Positions 28,036-37,424 are shown, counted from the stretch's first letter. The stretch: DNA of 64,000 bases from Rhodobacter maris (GCF_900217815.1 NZ_OBMT01000006.1:62001-126000); one strand, 5' to 3'. The notes: generated by a model not told the origin, from the sequence alone. Numbers and translations: made by a program.

Positions 28036-29196
28036 ATGCTCCATGCGCGCCCCCTCACGCCCCATACGCTTGCGCTGTGTGACACCACCTTGCGCGATGG
28101 CGAACAGACCGCGGGCGTGGCCTTCTCGCTGTCCGAAAAGCGCGCCATCGCGCGCGCGCTCGACCGCGCCGGGGTGGCCGAGATCGAGGTAGGTATCGCC
28201 GCGATGGGCTGGGCCGAAGTGGCCGAGATCCGCGCCGTGATGGCCGAAATTTCCCGCGCCGCGCCGGTGGTCTGGTGCCGGCTGCGCATGGGCGATCTCG
28301 ACATGGCGCAGAAAACTGGCACAAAACGGGTGCATTTTGCCGCCCCCACCTCGACCGCGCAGCTCGAAGGCAAGCTCCGCGTCGACCGGGACTGGATCCT
28401 GCGCGAAACGGCAGAACTGGTCTATTGCGCGACGACACGCGGGCTTGAGGTTTCGGTTGGCGCCGAGGATGCGAGCCGCACCGACCCGGAATTTCTTGTC
28501 CGCCTCGCCGAGGTGGCAAAGGCGGCGGGGGCGATCCGCTTTCGCGTCGCCGATACGCTCGGGCTTCTCGACCCGCTCGGCGCCTATCGGCTGATCAGCC
28601 ACCTTGCGGCCCGGATCGCGCTGCCGATCGAGATGCATGCCCATAACGATTTTGGCATGGCGACGGCGAATACGATCATGGCGGCCCATGCCGGGGCCAC
28701 GCATCTTTCGGTCACGGTGAACGGGCTTGGCGAGCGCGCGGGCAATGCCGCGCTCGAAGAGGTGAGCGCCGCGCTGGAGGCGGGGGCCATCGGCACCGGC
28801 ATCGACCTCACCGCGTTGCAGCCGCTTTCCGACATTGTCGCAAAAGCCTCGGGCCGCGCGCTTCCGGTGCAAAAGCCGATCACCGGCGCGCTGGTCTTTG
28901 CACATGAAAGCGGCATCCATGTCGATGCGATCCTGAAGCGCGCCGACACCTATGAAGATCCGCGCTGCGCACCGGCCCGTTTTGGCCGCGAGCGCCAGAT
29001 CGTGATCGGCAAGCATTCGGGCGCCGCGGGCCTTTGCGCCGCGCTCGCGACCGCGGGCCTGCCCGCCACACCCGAGATGGCCGCCCGGCTCAAGCCGCTT
29101 TTGCGCGCCCATGCCATTCGCACCAAACGTCCCGCCAGCCCCGAAGATCTGCGCCGCATGGTGGCGCGGCTCGCCCGCAGCCAGCCCACGACCTGA
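28036..29196 (+). CDS. nifV: NifV, homocitrate synthase
   Basis: 386-residue DRE-TIM metallolyase that condenses acetyl-CoA and 2-oxoglutarate to homocitrate, the organic ligand of FeMo-co. Signatures are CDTTLRDGEQTAGVAFS at the start, IEMHAHNDFGMATAN (metal-binding His pair) and VNGLGERAGNAALEE. The size fits NifV rather than LeuA (no regulatory domain). Start at 28036, 1 bp after the nifS stop. Confidence 0.97.
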   Translation: MLHARPLTPHTLALCDTTLRDGEQTAGVAFSLSEKRAIARALDRAGVAEIEVGIAAMGWAEVAEIRAVMAEISRAAPVVWCRLRMGDLDMAQKTGTKRVHFAAPTSTAQLEGKLRVDRDWILRETAELVYCATTRGLEVSVGAEDASRTDPEFLVRLAEVAKAAGAIRFRVADTLGLLDPLGAYRLISHLAARIALPIEMHAHNDFGMATANTIMAAHAGATHLSVTVNGLGERAGNAALEEVSAALEAGAIGTGIDLTALQPLSDIVAKASGRALPVQKPITGALVFAHESGIHVDAILKRADTYEDPRCAPARFGRERQIVIGKHSGAAGLCAALATAGLPATPEMAARLKPLLRAHAIRTKRPASPEDLRRMVARLARSQPTT

Positions 29197-29206
29197 GGAG
29201 AGAGAG

Positions 29207-29551
29207 ATGACCCCGCAACCCCAAAGCCCCACGCTCGAGGCGCTTTCGCGCCTCTCCTCTGCCGAGGACATGTTCGCCCATCTGGGCCTTGAGCCCGACC
29301 GCCACATCCTCAATGTGGCGCGGCTCCACATCATGAAGCGCTTTGGCACCTATCTGCGCGAGACCGATTTCTCGGGCCATTCCGAAGAGGAGGTGCTCGC
29401 GCTGACCCGAGAGGCGCTTTCCCGGGCGCATGATGATTTTGTCGCCTCCACGCCGCTCGCGGAAAAGGTGTTCAAAGTGTTCGAAACCCAGGCCGCGCGG
29501 CAGGCCAACAAGTTTGTCGGGCTCGACAGCCTGAAAATCGTGCAGCGCTGA
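29207..29551 (+). CDS. nifW: NifW, nitrogenase stabilising protein
   Basis: 114-residue NifW with the family core LSRLSSAEDMFAHLGL, ILNVARLHIMKRFG and AEKVFKVFETQ. It binds the MoFe protein and helps maturation or oxygen tolerance. The ribosome site is GAGGAGAGAG. Followed by a 139-bp gap without an obvious -24/-12 element before rpoN. Confidence 0.95.
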   Translation: MTPQPQSPTLEALSRLSSAEDMFAHLGLEPDRHILNVARLHIMKRFGTYLRETDFSGHSEEEVLALTREALSRAHDDFVASTPLAEKVFKVFETQAARQANKFVGLDSLKIVQR

Positions 29552-29690
29552 GCGGAGGGGCGCCCGGAATTTCCGCGCGCCAGACAGATCCGCCGCTTAT
29601 TTGCGCAATTCCCCCCGGGCGCCGCGGCCTTGGTGTCGCAGCCCCGCCCTGCCGCCCCCCGGGCGCGCCCCGATGAGATAGGGTAAGATC

Positions 29691-30977
29691 ATGGACCTCG
29701 TGCAGACGCTTTCACAACGCCAGTCGATGCAGATGGGGGGGCAGATGCTCCACTCCCTCGCCATCCTCGGCATGTCGTCGCAAGATCTCTCCGATCATCT
29801 GGTCGAACAGGCCTCCTCGAACCCCTATCTCGCCTATCGCGCCCCCTCGGCCTTCATCGCCCGCGGCGGCGCCGATTTCGATGCGGTGGCGGCCGTTGCC
29901 GCGCACAAACCGAGCCTGATGGCGCATGTGGTCGACCAGATCGAGATGGCTTTCACCAACCCCGGCGACCGGATGATTGCGCTGCGCTTTGCCGAGGCGC
30001 TCGACCCTTCGGGCTGGCTCAGTCAGCCGGTCGAGACGATCGCGCTCGGCGCCGGTGTGGCGATGCCGCGCGCCGAGGCGGTGCTTTCGGTATTGCAGGG
30101 GTTCGAGCCTGCCGGGCTCTTTGCCCGCGACCTCTCCGATTGCCTGATCATTCAGGCGCGGGAGGAAGACATCCTGACCTGGGAAGTCGAGACGCTGATC
30201 CGCCATATCAACCTGCTGGCCGAAAACCGGCTCGCCGAGTTGGCCGATCTGTGCGATTGCGAGCCCTCCGATATTCCCGAGATCGTCAAGCTGATCCGGC
30301 ATCTGAACCCGAAACCGGGTCTGGCCTTCGACCATCAGCCGACCCCGGTGTTTCCGCCCGACCTGATCGCCCTGCGCGGCCCCGAGGGCTGGACGGTGGA
30401 GTTGAACCGGGCCACCTCCCCGCGCATCACGGTGCGGGAGGATCGGCTCCCCGATGGCAAGGCCGACAAGGGGGCCCGCGCGGAGCGGCGCAAGGCGCTG
30501 GCCGAAGCGCGCGCGCTGGCTTTGGCGTTGGAGCGGCGCGGCGACACGCTTTTGCGCACCGCCGCGGTGCTCGTGGCGCGCCAATCCGCTTTTCTGGAAA
30601 AGGGGACGGCGCATCTTGTTCCGCTCACGCTTGAGGATGTTGCCTCCGAGCTGGGGCTGCATGCCTCGACCATTTCCCGCGCCGTTTCTGGCCGGATGAT
30701 CCAGACCCCGGTGCGCGCGCTGCCGCTGCGGGCCTTCTTTTCCCGCGCGGTCTCAACCGGGGCAGGGGGCGAGGCGGTCTCGCGCGATTCCGCGCTCGAT
30801 TTCGTGCAGCGCGTGGTCGGGGCGGAAGACCCGGCCAATCCGCTCAGCGATGATGCGATCGTGGTTCTGGCCGAACGCGCGGGGCTGCGCCTTGCGCGCC
30901 GCACGGTGGCAAAATACCGCTCCACCCTCGGGCTCGCGTCTTCCTATGAGCGCCGCCGCGCCGCCCTGGCCGGCTGA
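29691..30977 (+). CDS. rpoN: RpoN, sigma-54 factor (NifR4 type)
   Basis: 428-residue sigma-54. Region I is the Gln/Leu-rich N-terminus (TLSQRQSMQMGGQMLHSL). The acidic region II is practically missing, so the protein is shorter than E. coli RpoN (477). The core-binding part follows, then the HTH (TLEDVASELGLHASTISRAV) and the RpoN box ARRTVAKYR at about 402-410, which reads -24. It lies between nifW and nifA, as the nif-linked rpoN of R. capsulatus does, and serves the -24/-12 promoters of this window. Confidence 0.97.
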   Translation: MDLVQTLSQRQSMQMGGQMLHSLAILGMSSQDLSDHLVEQASSNPYLAYRAPSAFIARGGADFDAVAAVAAHKPSLMAHVVDQIEMAFTNPGDRMIALRFAEALDPSGWLSQPVETIALGAGVAMPRAEAVLSVLQGFEPAGLFARDLSDCLIIQAREEDILTWEVETLIRHINLLAENRLAELADLCDCEPSDIPEIVKLIRHLNPKPGLAFDHQPTPVFPPDLIALRGPEGWTVELNRATSPRITVREDRLPDGKADKGARAERRKALAEARALALALERRGDTLLRTAAVLVARQSAFLEKGTAHLVPLTLEDVASELGLHASTISRAVSGRMIQTPVRALPLRAFFSRAVSTGAGGEAVSRDSALDFVQRVVGAEDPANPLSDDAIVVLAERAGLRLARRTVAKYRSTLGLASSYERRRAALAG

Positions 30978-31009
30978 GTCGAAATGACTCTCCTCAAATG
31001 CTGATTTTA

Positions 31010-31031
31010 GCGCCGACAGGCGCGTCGGCGC
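31010..31031 (+). terminator. Hairpin after rpoN
   Basis: An 8-bp perfect stem (GCGCCGAC / GTCGGCGC) with a 6-nt loop begins 33 bp after rpoN. No T-run. The 288-bp rpoN-nifA gap contains no -24/-12 element, so nifA is probably under a different (NtrC-type or sigma-70) promoter that I cannot place. Confidence 0.5.
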
Positions 31032-31265
31032 TGCAATACTGTGCGGTGCCTCTTCACAAATCATGTATTTGAGCGACAAATTCGCCCATCTTCCCCACGC
31101 CATCCCTCGCAAGGCCGGATCCTCGCCTATATGTAAGGGACATCCCCCGAAGCGCCGCGGCCAGATGCGATTCTTTCGCGCAGTGACAGGCAGGGTCCGC
31201 TTCGGGCAGGACCGGAAGTTGAAGACCATGCCACAGACGCTTGCGCTGGAAGGGAATTTGACGCC

Positions 31266-33116
31266 ATGACCGATCATACGCCCCGCTCCGAGGAGGACCG
31301 CATTCCGGTTCGCCCGCGCAAGCGGTCGGCGAGCCAGATTGCCGACCGGCTGGCGCTGGATGCGATCTACGAGATCGCCAAGACTTTTTCCGGCGCGCCC
31401 GATCCGATTGCGGTGGTGCCGCAGATCTTCAACGTGCTCTCTTCTTTCCTCGATCTGCGCCATGGCGTGCTTGCGGTGCTGTCCGAGCCGGGCAACGAGA
31501 CGAAGGCGGTGAACCCCTACCGTATCGCCGCCACCTCGTTTCGCCGCGACGAATCTGCGCCCGCCTCCGATGTCCTCCCCGATGCGGTGGCGCGGATCGT
31601 GTTCCGCTCGGGCGTGCCCTTCGTCGCCTTTGACCTTGAGGAAGAATTCGGCGCCGAGGCGGTGCCGCGGCGGCTGCGCGACAGCGGCCAGACCCTGATT
31701 GCCGTGCCCTTGCGCGACCCGGAGCGCAGCCATTTCGTGCTGGGCGTCTTGGCCGCCTACCGCAGTCATGATCACAACCGCGCCGGCTATTCCGATGCCG
31801 ATGTGCGGGTGCTCACCATGGTCGCCTCGCTCCTTGAACAAGCGCTGCGCTTTCGTGCCCGGATCGCGCGCGACCGCGAACGTGCGCTCGAAGATACCCG
31901 GCGCATGCTGCAATCGGTCAACGAGCAACGCGGCGTGGCGCAGCCGCCCGTCTCGATCGACGGCATCATCGGCTCGAGCCCGGCGATCTCCGAGGTGGTG
32001 GCGCAGGTGCGCCGGGTGGCGGGCACGAAAACGCCGGTGCTTTTGCGCGGCGAAAGCGGCACCGGCAAGGAGCTTTTTGCCCGCGCCGTGCATTCGCAAT
32101 CCCCCCGCGCGAAAGGCCCGTTCATCCGCGTGAACTGCGCTGCGCTCTCGGAAACGCTTCTGGAATCGGAACTCTTCGGCCATGAGAAAGGCGCCTTTAC
32201 CGGCGCCAATGCGCTGAAAAAGGGCCGCTTCGAGCTCGCCGACGGGGGCACGCTCTTCTTGGATGAGATCGGAGAGATTTCGCCCACGTTCCAGACCAAA
32301 CTCCTGCGCGTGCTGCAGGAGGGCGAGTTCGAGCGGGTCGGCGGGCAGCGCACGCTCAAGGTCGATGTGCGCATCGTCGCGGCCACCAACCGCGACCTTG
32401 AAGACGCGGTCGCCCGCGGCGATTTTCGCGCCGATCTCTATTTCCGGATCTGCGTGGTGCCGATCGTGCTGCCGCCCTTGCGCAACCGCAAGGCGGATAT
32501 CAAGCCGCTCGCGCAGCTCTTCCTCGACCGGTTCAACAAGTCGAACGGCACGAATGTGAAATTCGCCTCCGACGCCTTTGACCAGATCTGCCGCTGCAAG
32601 TTCCCCGGCAACGTGCGCGAGCTTGAAAACTGTGTGAACCGGGCCGCCTCGCTCTCCGATGGCGAGATCGTTCTGGCCGAGGAGCTCGCCTGCTCGCAGG
32701 GCGCCTGTCTCTCGGCGGAACTCTTCCGGTTGCAGGAGGGCGCCTCGCCGATCGGCGGGCTTGCGGTGGGGCGGATGATCACGCCCACGGTGCGGGTGTC
32801 CGACCCCGGTCCGCGCAATCCCGAACCGCCGCCCGCCGCACAGTCGCCGCGCGTGGCGGCCCCGCCGCCTGAGCCGCAGGTTCACTCTGAATATCAGCCT
32901 GAAATTCCCTCGCCCTATCCGCCGATGCCGCATGCCGAGCCGGAAGAATTGCACCAGGTGCGGCGCAAGACGGCGAATATCACCCGCGACGAGCTGATCC
33001 GCGCGCTTGAAAGCGCGGGCTGGGTGCAGGCCAAGGCGGCGCGGCTTCTCGGGATGACGCCGCGCCAGATCGCCTATGCGCTGCAAAAATTCGACATCGA
33101 ACTGCGCCGGATCTGA
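31266..33116 (+). CDS. nifA: NifA, sigma-54 activator of nif genes
   Basis: 616-residue enhancer-binding protein. N-terminal GAF domain (about 30-200); AAA+ domain with Walker A GESGTGKE (about 262) and the sigma-54 contact GAFTGA (about 308); Walker [15 protein letters not shown]-x11-C-x19-C-x4-C pattern spans the end of the AAA+ domain and the linker (last pair in LACSQGACL), the mark of oxygen-sensitive alphaproteobacterial NifA. A Pro-rich linker leads to the C-terminal HTH ([18 protein letters not shown]). It binds the TGT-N10-ACA sites listed here. Confidence 0.98.
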   Translation: MTDHTPRSEEDRIPVRPRKRSASQIADRLALDAIYEIAKTFSGAPDPIAVVPQIFNVLSSFLDLRHGVLAVLSEPGNETKAVNPYRIAATSFRRDESAPASDVLPDAVARIVFRSGVPFVAFDLEEEFGAEAVPRRLRDSGQTLIAVPLRDPERSHFVLGVLAAYRSHDHNRAGYSDADVRVLTMVASLLEQALRFRARIARDRERALEDTRRMLQSVNEQRGVAQPPVSIDGIIGSSPAISEVVAQVRRVAGTKTPVLLRGESGTGKELFARAVHSQSPRAKGPFIRVNCAALSETLLESELFGHEKGAFTGANALKKGRFELADGGTLFLDEIGEISPTFQTKLLRVLQEGEFERVGGQRTLKVDVRIVAATNRDLEDAVARGDFRADLYFRICVVPIVLPPLRNRKADIKPLAQLFLDRFNKSNGTNVKFASDAFDQICRCKFPGNVRELENCVNRAASLSDGEIVLAEELACSQGACLSAELFRLQEGASPIGGLAVGRMITPTVRVSDPGPRNPEPPPAAQSPRVAAPPPEPQVHSEYQPEIPSPYPPMPHAEPEELHQVRRKTANITRDELIRALESAGWVQAKAARLLGMTPRQIAYALQKFDIELRRI

Positions 33117-33230
33117 CCTTTTCAGCCCGTCGTGCGATGCGCCCGCCCGTGCCACCGCACGGGCCGCGCCCGACCGCCCTCGACGGGCGGGAGGGCGCGG
33201 GTTCCCCCGGCGCGCGGCTTGGCACAATCA

Positions 33231-33248
33231 TTGTCAGACAAACGACAA
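33231..33248 (+). promoter_or_regulatory. NifA upstream activator site of nifB
   Basis: TTGTCAGACAAACGACAA contains TGT-N10-ACA. The centre is about 49 bp from the -24 element. It is flanked by an inverted TTGGCAC / GTGCCAA pair at 33219 and 33254. Confidence 0.87.
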
Positions 33249-33286
33249 ACTTCGTGCCAAACCCCTCCAAACCGCGCCGCAACACC

Positions 33287-33302
33287 TGGCACGATCCTTG
33301 CT
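33287..33302 (+). promoter_or_regulatory. RpoN -24/-12 promoter of nifB
   Basis: TGGCACGATCCTTGCT, GG-N10-GC, 41 bp upstream of the nifB ATG. Confidence 0.94.
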
Positions 33303-33342
33303 TGATAATCCTTGAACCAGATCTTCAGGAAGGGGAAGCTCC

Positions 33343-34839
33343 ATGTCCGGCAATATCGTCTCGCTCGGCGGCCTCACCATCGGCTCGAAGGCCGCACTGG
33401 AAAAGGCGATGGCCTCCGAGGGCTGCGCCACCACGGGCGCCACCGGCTGCGGCTCGAAACAGGCCCCCGATGACATGGACCCCGCGACCTGGGCCAAGGT
33501 GAAGGATCACCCCTGTTATTCGGAAGAGGCGCATCACTACTTTGCCCGCATGCATGTGGCGGTTGCCCCCGCCTGCAACATCCAGTGCAACTACTGCAAC
33601 CGCAAATACGACTGCGCCAATGAAAGCCGCCCCGGTGTTGTCTCCGAACGCCTCACCCCCGCAGAGGCCGCGCGCAAGGTGATTGCGGTGGCCAACGAAG
33701 TGCCCCAGCTTTCCGTTCTGGGCATCGCGGGCCCGGGCGACAGCTGCGCCGACTGGAAGAAGACGAAGGAAACCTTCTCCCGCGTCACCCAAGACATCCC
33801 CGACATGCGGCTGTGCCTGAGCTCAAACGGGCTCGCGCTGCCCGAACATGTCGAGGAACTGGTCGACATGAACGTCGATCACGTCACCATCACCATCAAC
33901 ATGATCGACCCGGAAGTCGGCGCGAAGATCTACCCCTGGATCCGGCATGGCGGCAAACGCTATTACGGTGTTGAGGCGAGCCAAATTCTGCATGAGCGCC
34001 AGATGCTTGCGCTCGACATGCTGGTGGCGCGCGGCATCCTCGTGAAGGTGAACTCGGTGCTGATCCCCGGCATCAACGACGAACACCTTCTCGCGGTGAA
34101 CAAGGAAGTCAAACGCCGCGGCGCGTTCTTGCACAACATCATGCCGCTCATTTCCGACCCGGCGCATGGCACGCATTTTGGCCTGACCGGGCAGCGCGGG
34201 CCGACCGCGGCAGAGCTGCAAAAGGTGCAGGAAGCCTGCTCGGGCGGTGCAAACCTGATGAAGCATTGCCGCCAGTGCCGCGCCGATGCGGTGGGCCTTC
34301 TGGGCGAGGATCGCGGGCAGGAATTCAGCCTCGACAAGCTGCCCGAGGCGCTCGAATACGACCCCGCGGGCCGCGAGAGCTACAAGGATTGGGTGGCGAA
34401 GGAGCGTGAAGACCGCCGCGCCGCCGCCGCCGATGCCAAGGCCGAGACCGGCGCCACGGTTGCGGAAACCGCGCCGAAGCTGCTCGTTGCCGTGGCGACC
34501 CAGGGCGGCGGGCGCATCAACCAGCACTTCGGCCATGCCTCCGAGTTTCAGGTGTTCGAGGTCGATACCACCGGCGTGCGCTTCGCCTTCCATCGTCGTT
34601 GCGACAACTATTGCGTTGACGGCGCAGGCGAAGAGGGCCGGCTCGACCGCGTGATCGCGACGCTTGAGGGCATCGACACCGTGCTTTGCGCAAAAATCGG
34701 CGATTGCCCGCGCGAGACGCTGGCCGAGGCCGGGATCACGGTCTTGCAGGATTACGCCTACGATTACATCGAAACCGCCGTTTCCGCCGTTTACCGCGCG
34801 CGCATGGGCCTTGCCCCGGCGCAGGCCGAAACCGCGTGA
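33343..34839 (+). CDS. nifB: NifB, radical SAM FeMo-co core synthase
   Basis: 498-residue NifB. The radical SAM motif CNIQCNYC places cysteines at 78, 82 and 85; further conserved Cys occur in RKYDC and KHCRQCRADAVGLLGED. It makes NifB-co, the 8Fe-9S-C precursor. From about residue 385 a NifX/NafY-like domain is fused (LLVAVATQGGGRINQHFGHASEFQVFEV), as in many proteobacterial NifB. First gene of nifB-lrv-nifZ-nifT, under its own NifA/RpoN promoter. Confidence 0.98.
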   Translation: MSGNIVSLGGLTIGSKAALEKAMASEGCATTGATGCGSKQAPDDMDPATWAKVKDHPCYSEEAHHYFARMHVAVAPACNIQCNYCNRKYDCANESRPGVVSERLTPAEAARKVIAVANEVPQLSVLGIAGPGDSCADWKKTKETFSRVTQDIPDMRLCLSSNGLALPEHVEELVDMNVDHVTITINMIDPEVGAKIYPWIRHGGKRYYGVEASQILHERQMLALDMLVARGILVKVNSVLIPGINDEHLLAVNKEVKRRGAFLHNIMPLISDPAHGTHFGLTGQRGPTAAELQKVQEACSGGANLMKHCRQCRADAVGLLGEDRGQEFSLDKLPEALEYDPAGRESYKDWVAKEREDRRAAAADAKAETGATVAETAPKLLVAVATQGGGRINQHFGHASEFQVFEVDTTGVRFAFHRRCDNYCVDGAGEEGRLDRVIATLEGIDTVLCAKIGDCPRETLAEAGITVLQDYAYDYIETAVSAVYRARMGLAPAQAETA

Positions 34840-34848
34840 GGAGAGAGC

Positions 34849-35604
34849 ATGCCCGAGGGACCGGCACCCGTGGACTGGGAGGGCAGGGCGCTCGATTGCG
34901 CCTCCTGCCGGTTCCGGATGCGGCTCGACCTCGGGCAATGCGGGCTCGGCTGGTCCTGCCTCAATGACCGTTACGCCAAACGGATCGAGCGCTTCTTCCT
35001 GCTCAACCCGGAACTGGCGGACGAGAACCTGAACCACCCCTATTTTGAAACCCGGGTGAATGCGGCGCGCCATGCCTCGGTGTTCCGCATCCCGCGGCTT
35101 CTGGACGACCCCGATCCCGCGGTCCGCGCGATGGCGATCCTGCGTCTGCCGCAGGCGGCTGCCGAAAAGCTGATCCATGACCCGGACCGCGCCGTGCGCA
35201 TTGCCGTGGCGCATCGTCTGCCGCCCGCAAGCCTGATCCCGCTGATGCACGATGTCGAACCCTCGGTGCGCCTTGTGGTGGCGCGGCGCGCGCCCGATGG
35301 CGTGCTGCCGGGGCTGATCGACGACCCGGACCCCTCCGTGCGCCGCATCGTCGTGAACCGCATCCCGCCCGACTGGATCGACCGGTTCCGCCGCGACCCC
35401 GATCCGCTCGTGCGCCGCGCCGCCGCGCATCGCCGCCCCATGCTGTTCGTCGAGGACGAGGACATCCGCGTGCGTCATGCCGCTGCCGAAGAGGGCTGCG
35501 AAAAGGTTCTGGCGCGCCTTCTTGACGACCCCGAGGACATCATCCGCGAGACCGCCCGCGCGCGGCTTGCCAAGCTGGAAGGATCTGCCGATGTCGACCG
35601 ATGA
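34849..35604 (+). CDS. LRV protein: 4Fe-4S domain plus leucine-rich variant repeats
   Basis: 251 residues. An N-terminal Fe-S domain (LDCASCRFRMRLDLGQCGLGWSC) has four cysteines for one 4Fe-4S cluster. It is followed by about eight 24-residue leucine-rich-variant/HEAT-like repeats, each with a DDPDPxVRxxxxxRL-type core (DDPDPAVRAMAIL, HDPDRAVRIAVAHRL, DDPDPSVRRIVVNRI). This matches the LRV protein next to nifB in Azotobacter. The role is unknown; it could be a protein-binding Fe-S adaptor. It lies 9 bp after nifB and overlaps nifZ by 14 bp. Confidence 0.93.
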   Translation: MPEGPAPVDWEGRALDCASCRFRMRLDLGQCGLGWSCLNDRYAKRIERFFLLNPELADENLNHPYFETRVNAARHASVFRIPRLLDDPDPAVRAMAILRLPQAAAEKLIHDPDRAVRIAVAHRLPPASLIPLMHDVEPSVRLVVARRAPDGVLPGLIDDPDPSVRRIVVNRIPPDWIDRFRRDPDPLVRRAAAHRRPMLFVEDEDIRVRHAAAEEGCEKVLARLLDDPEDIIRETARARLAKLEGSADVDR

Positions 35605-35929
35605 CCGCGAGATCGAAGTGTACCGCCAACCGCTTTACCTGCCCGGCGACAAGGTGATGTCGCGCAAGCAGGTGAAGAACGATGGCACCATGCCGGGCCG
35701 CGAGATCGGCGAGATCGTCGTGAAGAAGGGCGATGTCGGCTATGTGCGCGACATCGGCACCTTCCTCGGCCAGTTTTACATCTATGCCGTTGATTACCTT
35801 GAACGCGGCGCGATCGTGGGGATGCGCGAGGCCGAGATCGTGCCCGCCGAGGCGCTCGGCCCCCGCGACAATGACCGCCCCGCGCTGCAATCGCATATCG
35901 TCACCCGCGAGATGCTGCAAAAAGCCTGA
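35591..35929 (+). CDS. nifZ: NifZ, P-cluster maturation factor
   Basis: 112-residue NifZ with YLPGDKVMSRKQVKNDGT and GDVGYVRDIGTFLGQFYIYAVDY typical of the family. It acts in formation of the second P-cluster of the MoFe protein. It starts within the end of the LRV gene and is 40 bp before nifT. Confidence 0.95.
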   Translation: MSTDDREIEVYRQPLYLPGDKVMSRKQVKNDGTMPGREIGEIVVKKGDVGYVRDIGTFLGQFYIYAVDYLERGAIVGMREAEIVPAEALGPRDNDRPALQSHIVTREMLQKA

Positions 35930-35969
35930 CTTCCCCCTTATTTCGCTGAATTCCCAAGGAGAAAGCCCG

Positions 35970-36182
35970 ATGAAAGTGATGATCCGCGAAACCGCCAAGG
36001 GCCTTGAAGCCTATGTGCCGAAGAAGGACCTCGAAGAGATGGTGGTCGAGCAGGAAAAGCCGGGCCTCTGGGGCGGCTGGGCCAAGCTCTCGAACGGCTG
36101 GGTTTTCGCCATGCCGGAGTTTGACACGCCGCCCGCGCTGCCCGTGACCGTCGATGCGCGCAAGATCGGGGATGAGGATTGA
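35970..36182 (+). CDS. nifT: NifT/FixU
   Basis: 70-residue NifT/FixU protein (MKVMIRETAKGLEAYVPKKDLEE ... WGGWAKLSNGW, split here). A small beta-rich protein of unknown function that regularly follows nifB/nifZ. Ribosome site AAGGAGAAAG; the stop overlaps the start of the SIR2-like gene (TGATG). Confidence 0.93.
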   Translation: MKVMIRETAKGLEAYVPKKDLEEMVVEQEKPGLWGGWAKLSNGWVFAMPEFDTPPALPVTVDARKIGDED

Positions 36183-37015
36183 TGTCCGATCTCGACCTTC
36201 TCGACAAGGCCATGGCCGAGGTGGCGCAGGGCAAGCGCGTGCCCTACCTCGGCGCCGAGGTCTCGGCGCTTTCGGGGAGCGCGGCCCCCGCGACCCCCGC
36301 GGCGCTCTCGGCCATTCTCGAATCCAAGGTCCGCGCACCGCGCCGGGCCGCGGGCAATATGTGGGCCGTGGCGCAATATATCGAAAGCCGCAAGTTCCGG
36401 GGCACGCTCAATAAACTGGTGCGCGAGGCGTTTGCCGTGCCGCCCGGTGGCGTGAACCCGGTGCATGACTGGCTTGCCCGGATCCGGCCCCCGATGGTGG
36501 TCGACAGCTGGTATGACGACGGGCTTCTGCGCGCCTTCGGGCCGGGGCGGGATGATTGGGGCTATGTGCAGGGCGTGAGCCGTGCGGGCGGCTGGACCGA
36601 AGATTTCACCCGCGCCTTCACCGCAGGCGGGGGCGAGCGTGACGCGGCCGATCCGAGCTGGCCGAGCCTCATTTACAAACCGCACGGGCTTGCCACGGCG
36701 GAGGGCTCGTTTTTGATGTCGGATGCCGATTACGTTGAAGTGCTGACCGAGATCGACATCCAGACCCCGATCCCGGAAGAGGTGCAGAACCGCCGCACCG
36801 GGCGGCCCTTCCTGTTCCTCGGCTGCCGTTTCGATGACCAGCTTTTGCGGATCTACGCGCGCCAGATTACCAAACGCTCGGGCCGGGGCCATATTGCCGT
36901 GCTGCCGGGGCCGCTGACGAAGATGGAGGAGAAATTCCTCGAAGAGATGGAGATGATCCGCATCGATCTGCCGCTCGAAGCGGTGACCGAGCGGCTCACG
37001 GTGGCGGAAGGCTGA
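36182..37015 (+). CDS. SIR2-like nif-operon protein
   Basis: 277 residues with the order of motifs of the SIR2_2 family: a Gly-rich nucleotide loop near the start (VPYLGAEVSALSG, where sirtuins have GAGxS), VVDSWYDDGLLRAF (the NYD-like strand), IYKPHGL (the HG that carries the catalytic His in sirtuins) and LFLGCRFDDQLLRIY. No zinc-binding Cys pairs. It could bind NAD(H) or ADP-ribose; deacylase activity is doubtful because the first loop is altered. It is translationally coupled to nifT. SIR2-like genes occur in some other nif clusters, function unknown. Confidence 0.8.
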   Translation: MSDLDLLDKAMAEVAQGKRVPYLGAEVSALSGSAAPATPAALSAILESKVRAPRRAAGNMWAVAQYIESRKFRGTLNKLVREAFAVPPGGVNPVHDWLARIRPPMVVDSWYDDGLLRAFGPGRDDWGYVQGVSRAGGWTEDFTRAFTAGGGERDAADPSWPSLIYKPHGLATAEGSFLMSDADYVEVLTEIDIQTPIPEEVQNRRTGRPFLFLGCRFDDQLLRIYARQITKRSGRGHIAVLPGPLTKMEEKFLEEMEMIRIDLPLEAVTERLTVAEG

Positions 37016-37176
37016 AGGACTCAGGCGCAGCCGCTGACCTATTGCCGATTGCGCGCCCCCGCCATGCACGATGAGCAATTGTAAAACGGCGGTTTCGGGC
37101 GGAGCATGGATGTGTCGGCAGAGGTCGACAGGAATGACCCGATGGCTTGGCCCAAAGAGGGGCCGGAAAGGCAGGC

Positions 37177-37380
37177 ATGAAGCTCAGCGCAAGAAATGTT
37201 CTGACGGGCACCGTGATCTCGGTTGAGGTCGGTCATGTCACCTCTCATGTGAAGATCGACATCGGCGGGGCCATTGTGACCGCCGCGATCACCAACGAAG
37301 CCGTCGCCGATCTGGGCCTGAAAGAAGGAGATCGGGCCAGTGCGATCATCAAGGCCAGCGACGTGATCATCGGCGTGTGA
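37177..37380 (+). CDS. mop: Mop, molbindin (molybdate storage)
   Basis: 67-residue single TOBE/Mop domain (MKLSARNVLTGTVISVEVG...AIIKASDVIIGV), the classic molbindin that assembles as a hexamer and binds about eight molybdates. No Mo-box or -24/-12 promoter is seen in the 160 bp ahead. It is convergent with modDCBA across a strong terminator. Its place at the end of the nif operon links Mo storage with nitrogenase. Confidence 0.95.
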   Translation: MKLSARNVLTGTVISVEVGHVTSHVKIDIGGAIVTAAITNEAVADLGLKEGDRASAIIKASDVIIGV

Positions 37381-37424
37381 CAGCGCTGCGAAAGGGGGAG
37401 CCAAAGATCCCCGACATGTCAGGA

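Noticed and set aside
31063-31269. 68-codon frame between rpoN and nifA
   Set aside because: No ribosome site, overlaps the nifA start, no recognisable protein; probably leader DNA.
33219-33235. TTGGCACAATCATTGTC as a second -24/-12 promoter before nifB
   Set aside because: GG-N10 is followed by GT rather than GC, and it overlaps the UAS; the element at 33287 is a full match and better placed.
37094-37125. TGT...ACA pair upstream of mop as a NifA site
   Set aside because: Spacing is 12 nt rather than 10 and there is no -24/-12 element after it.
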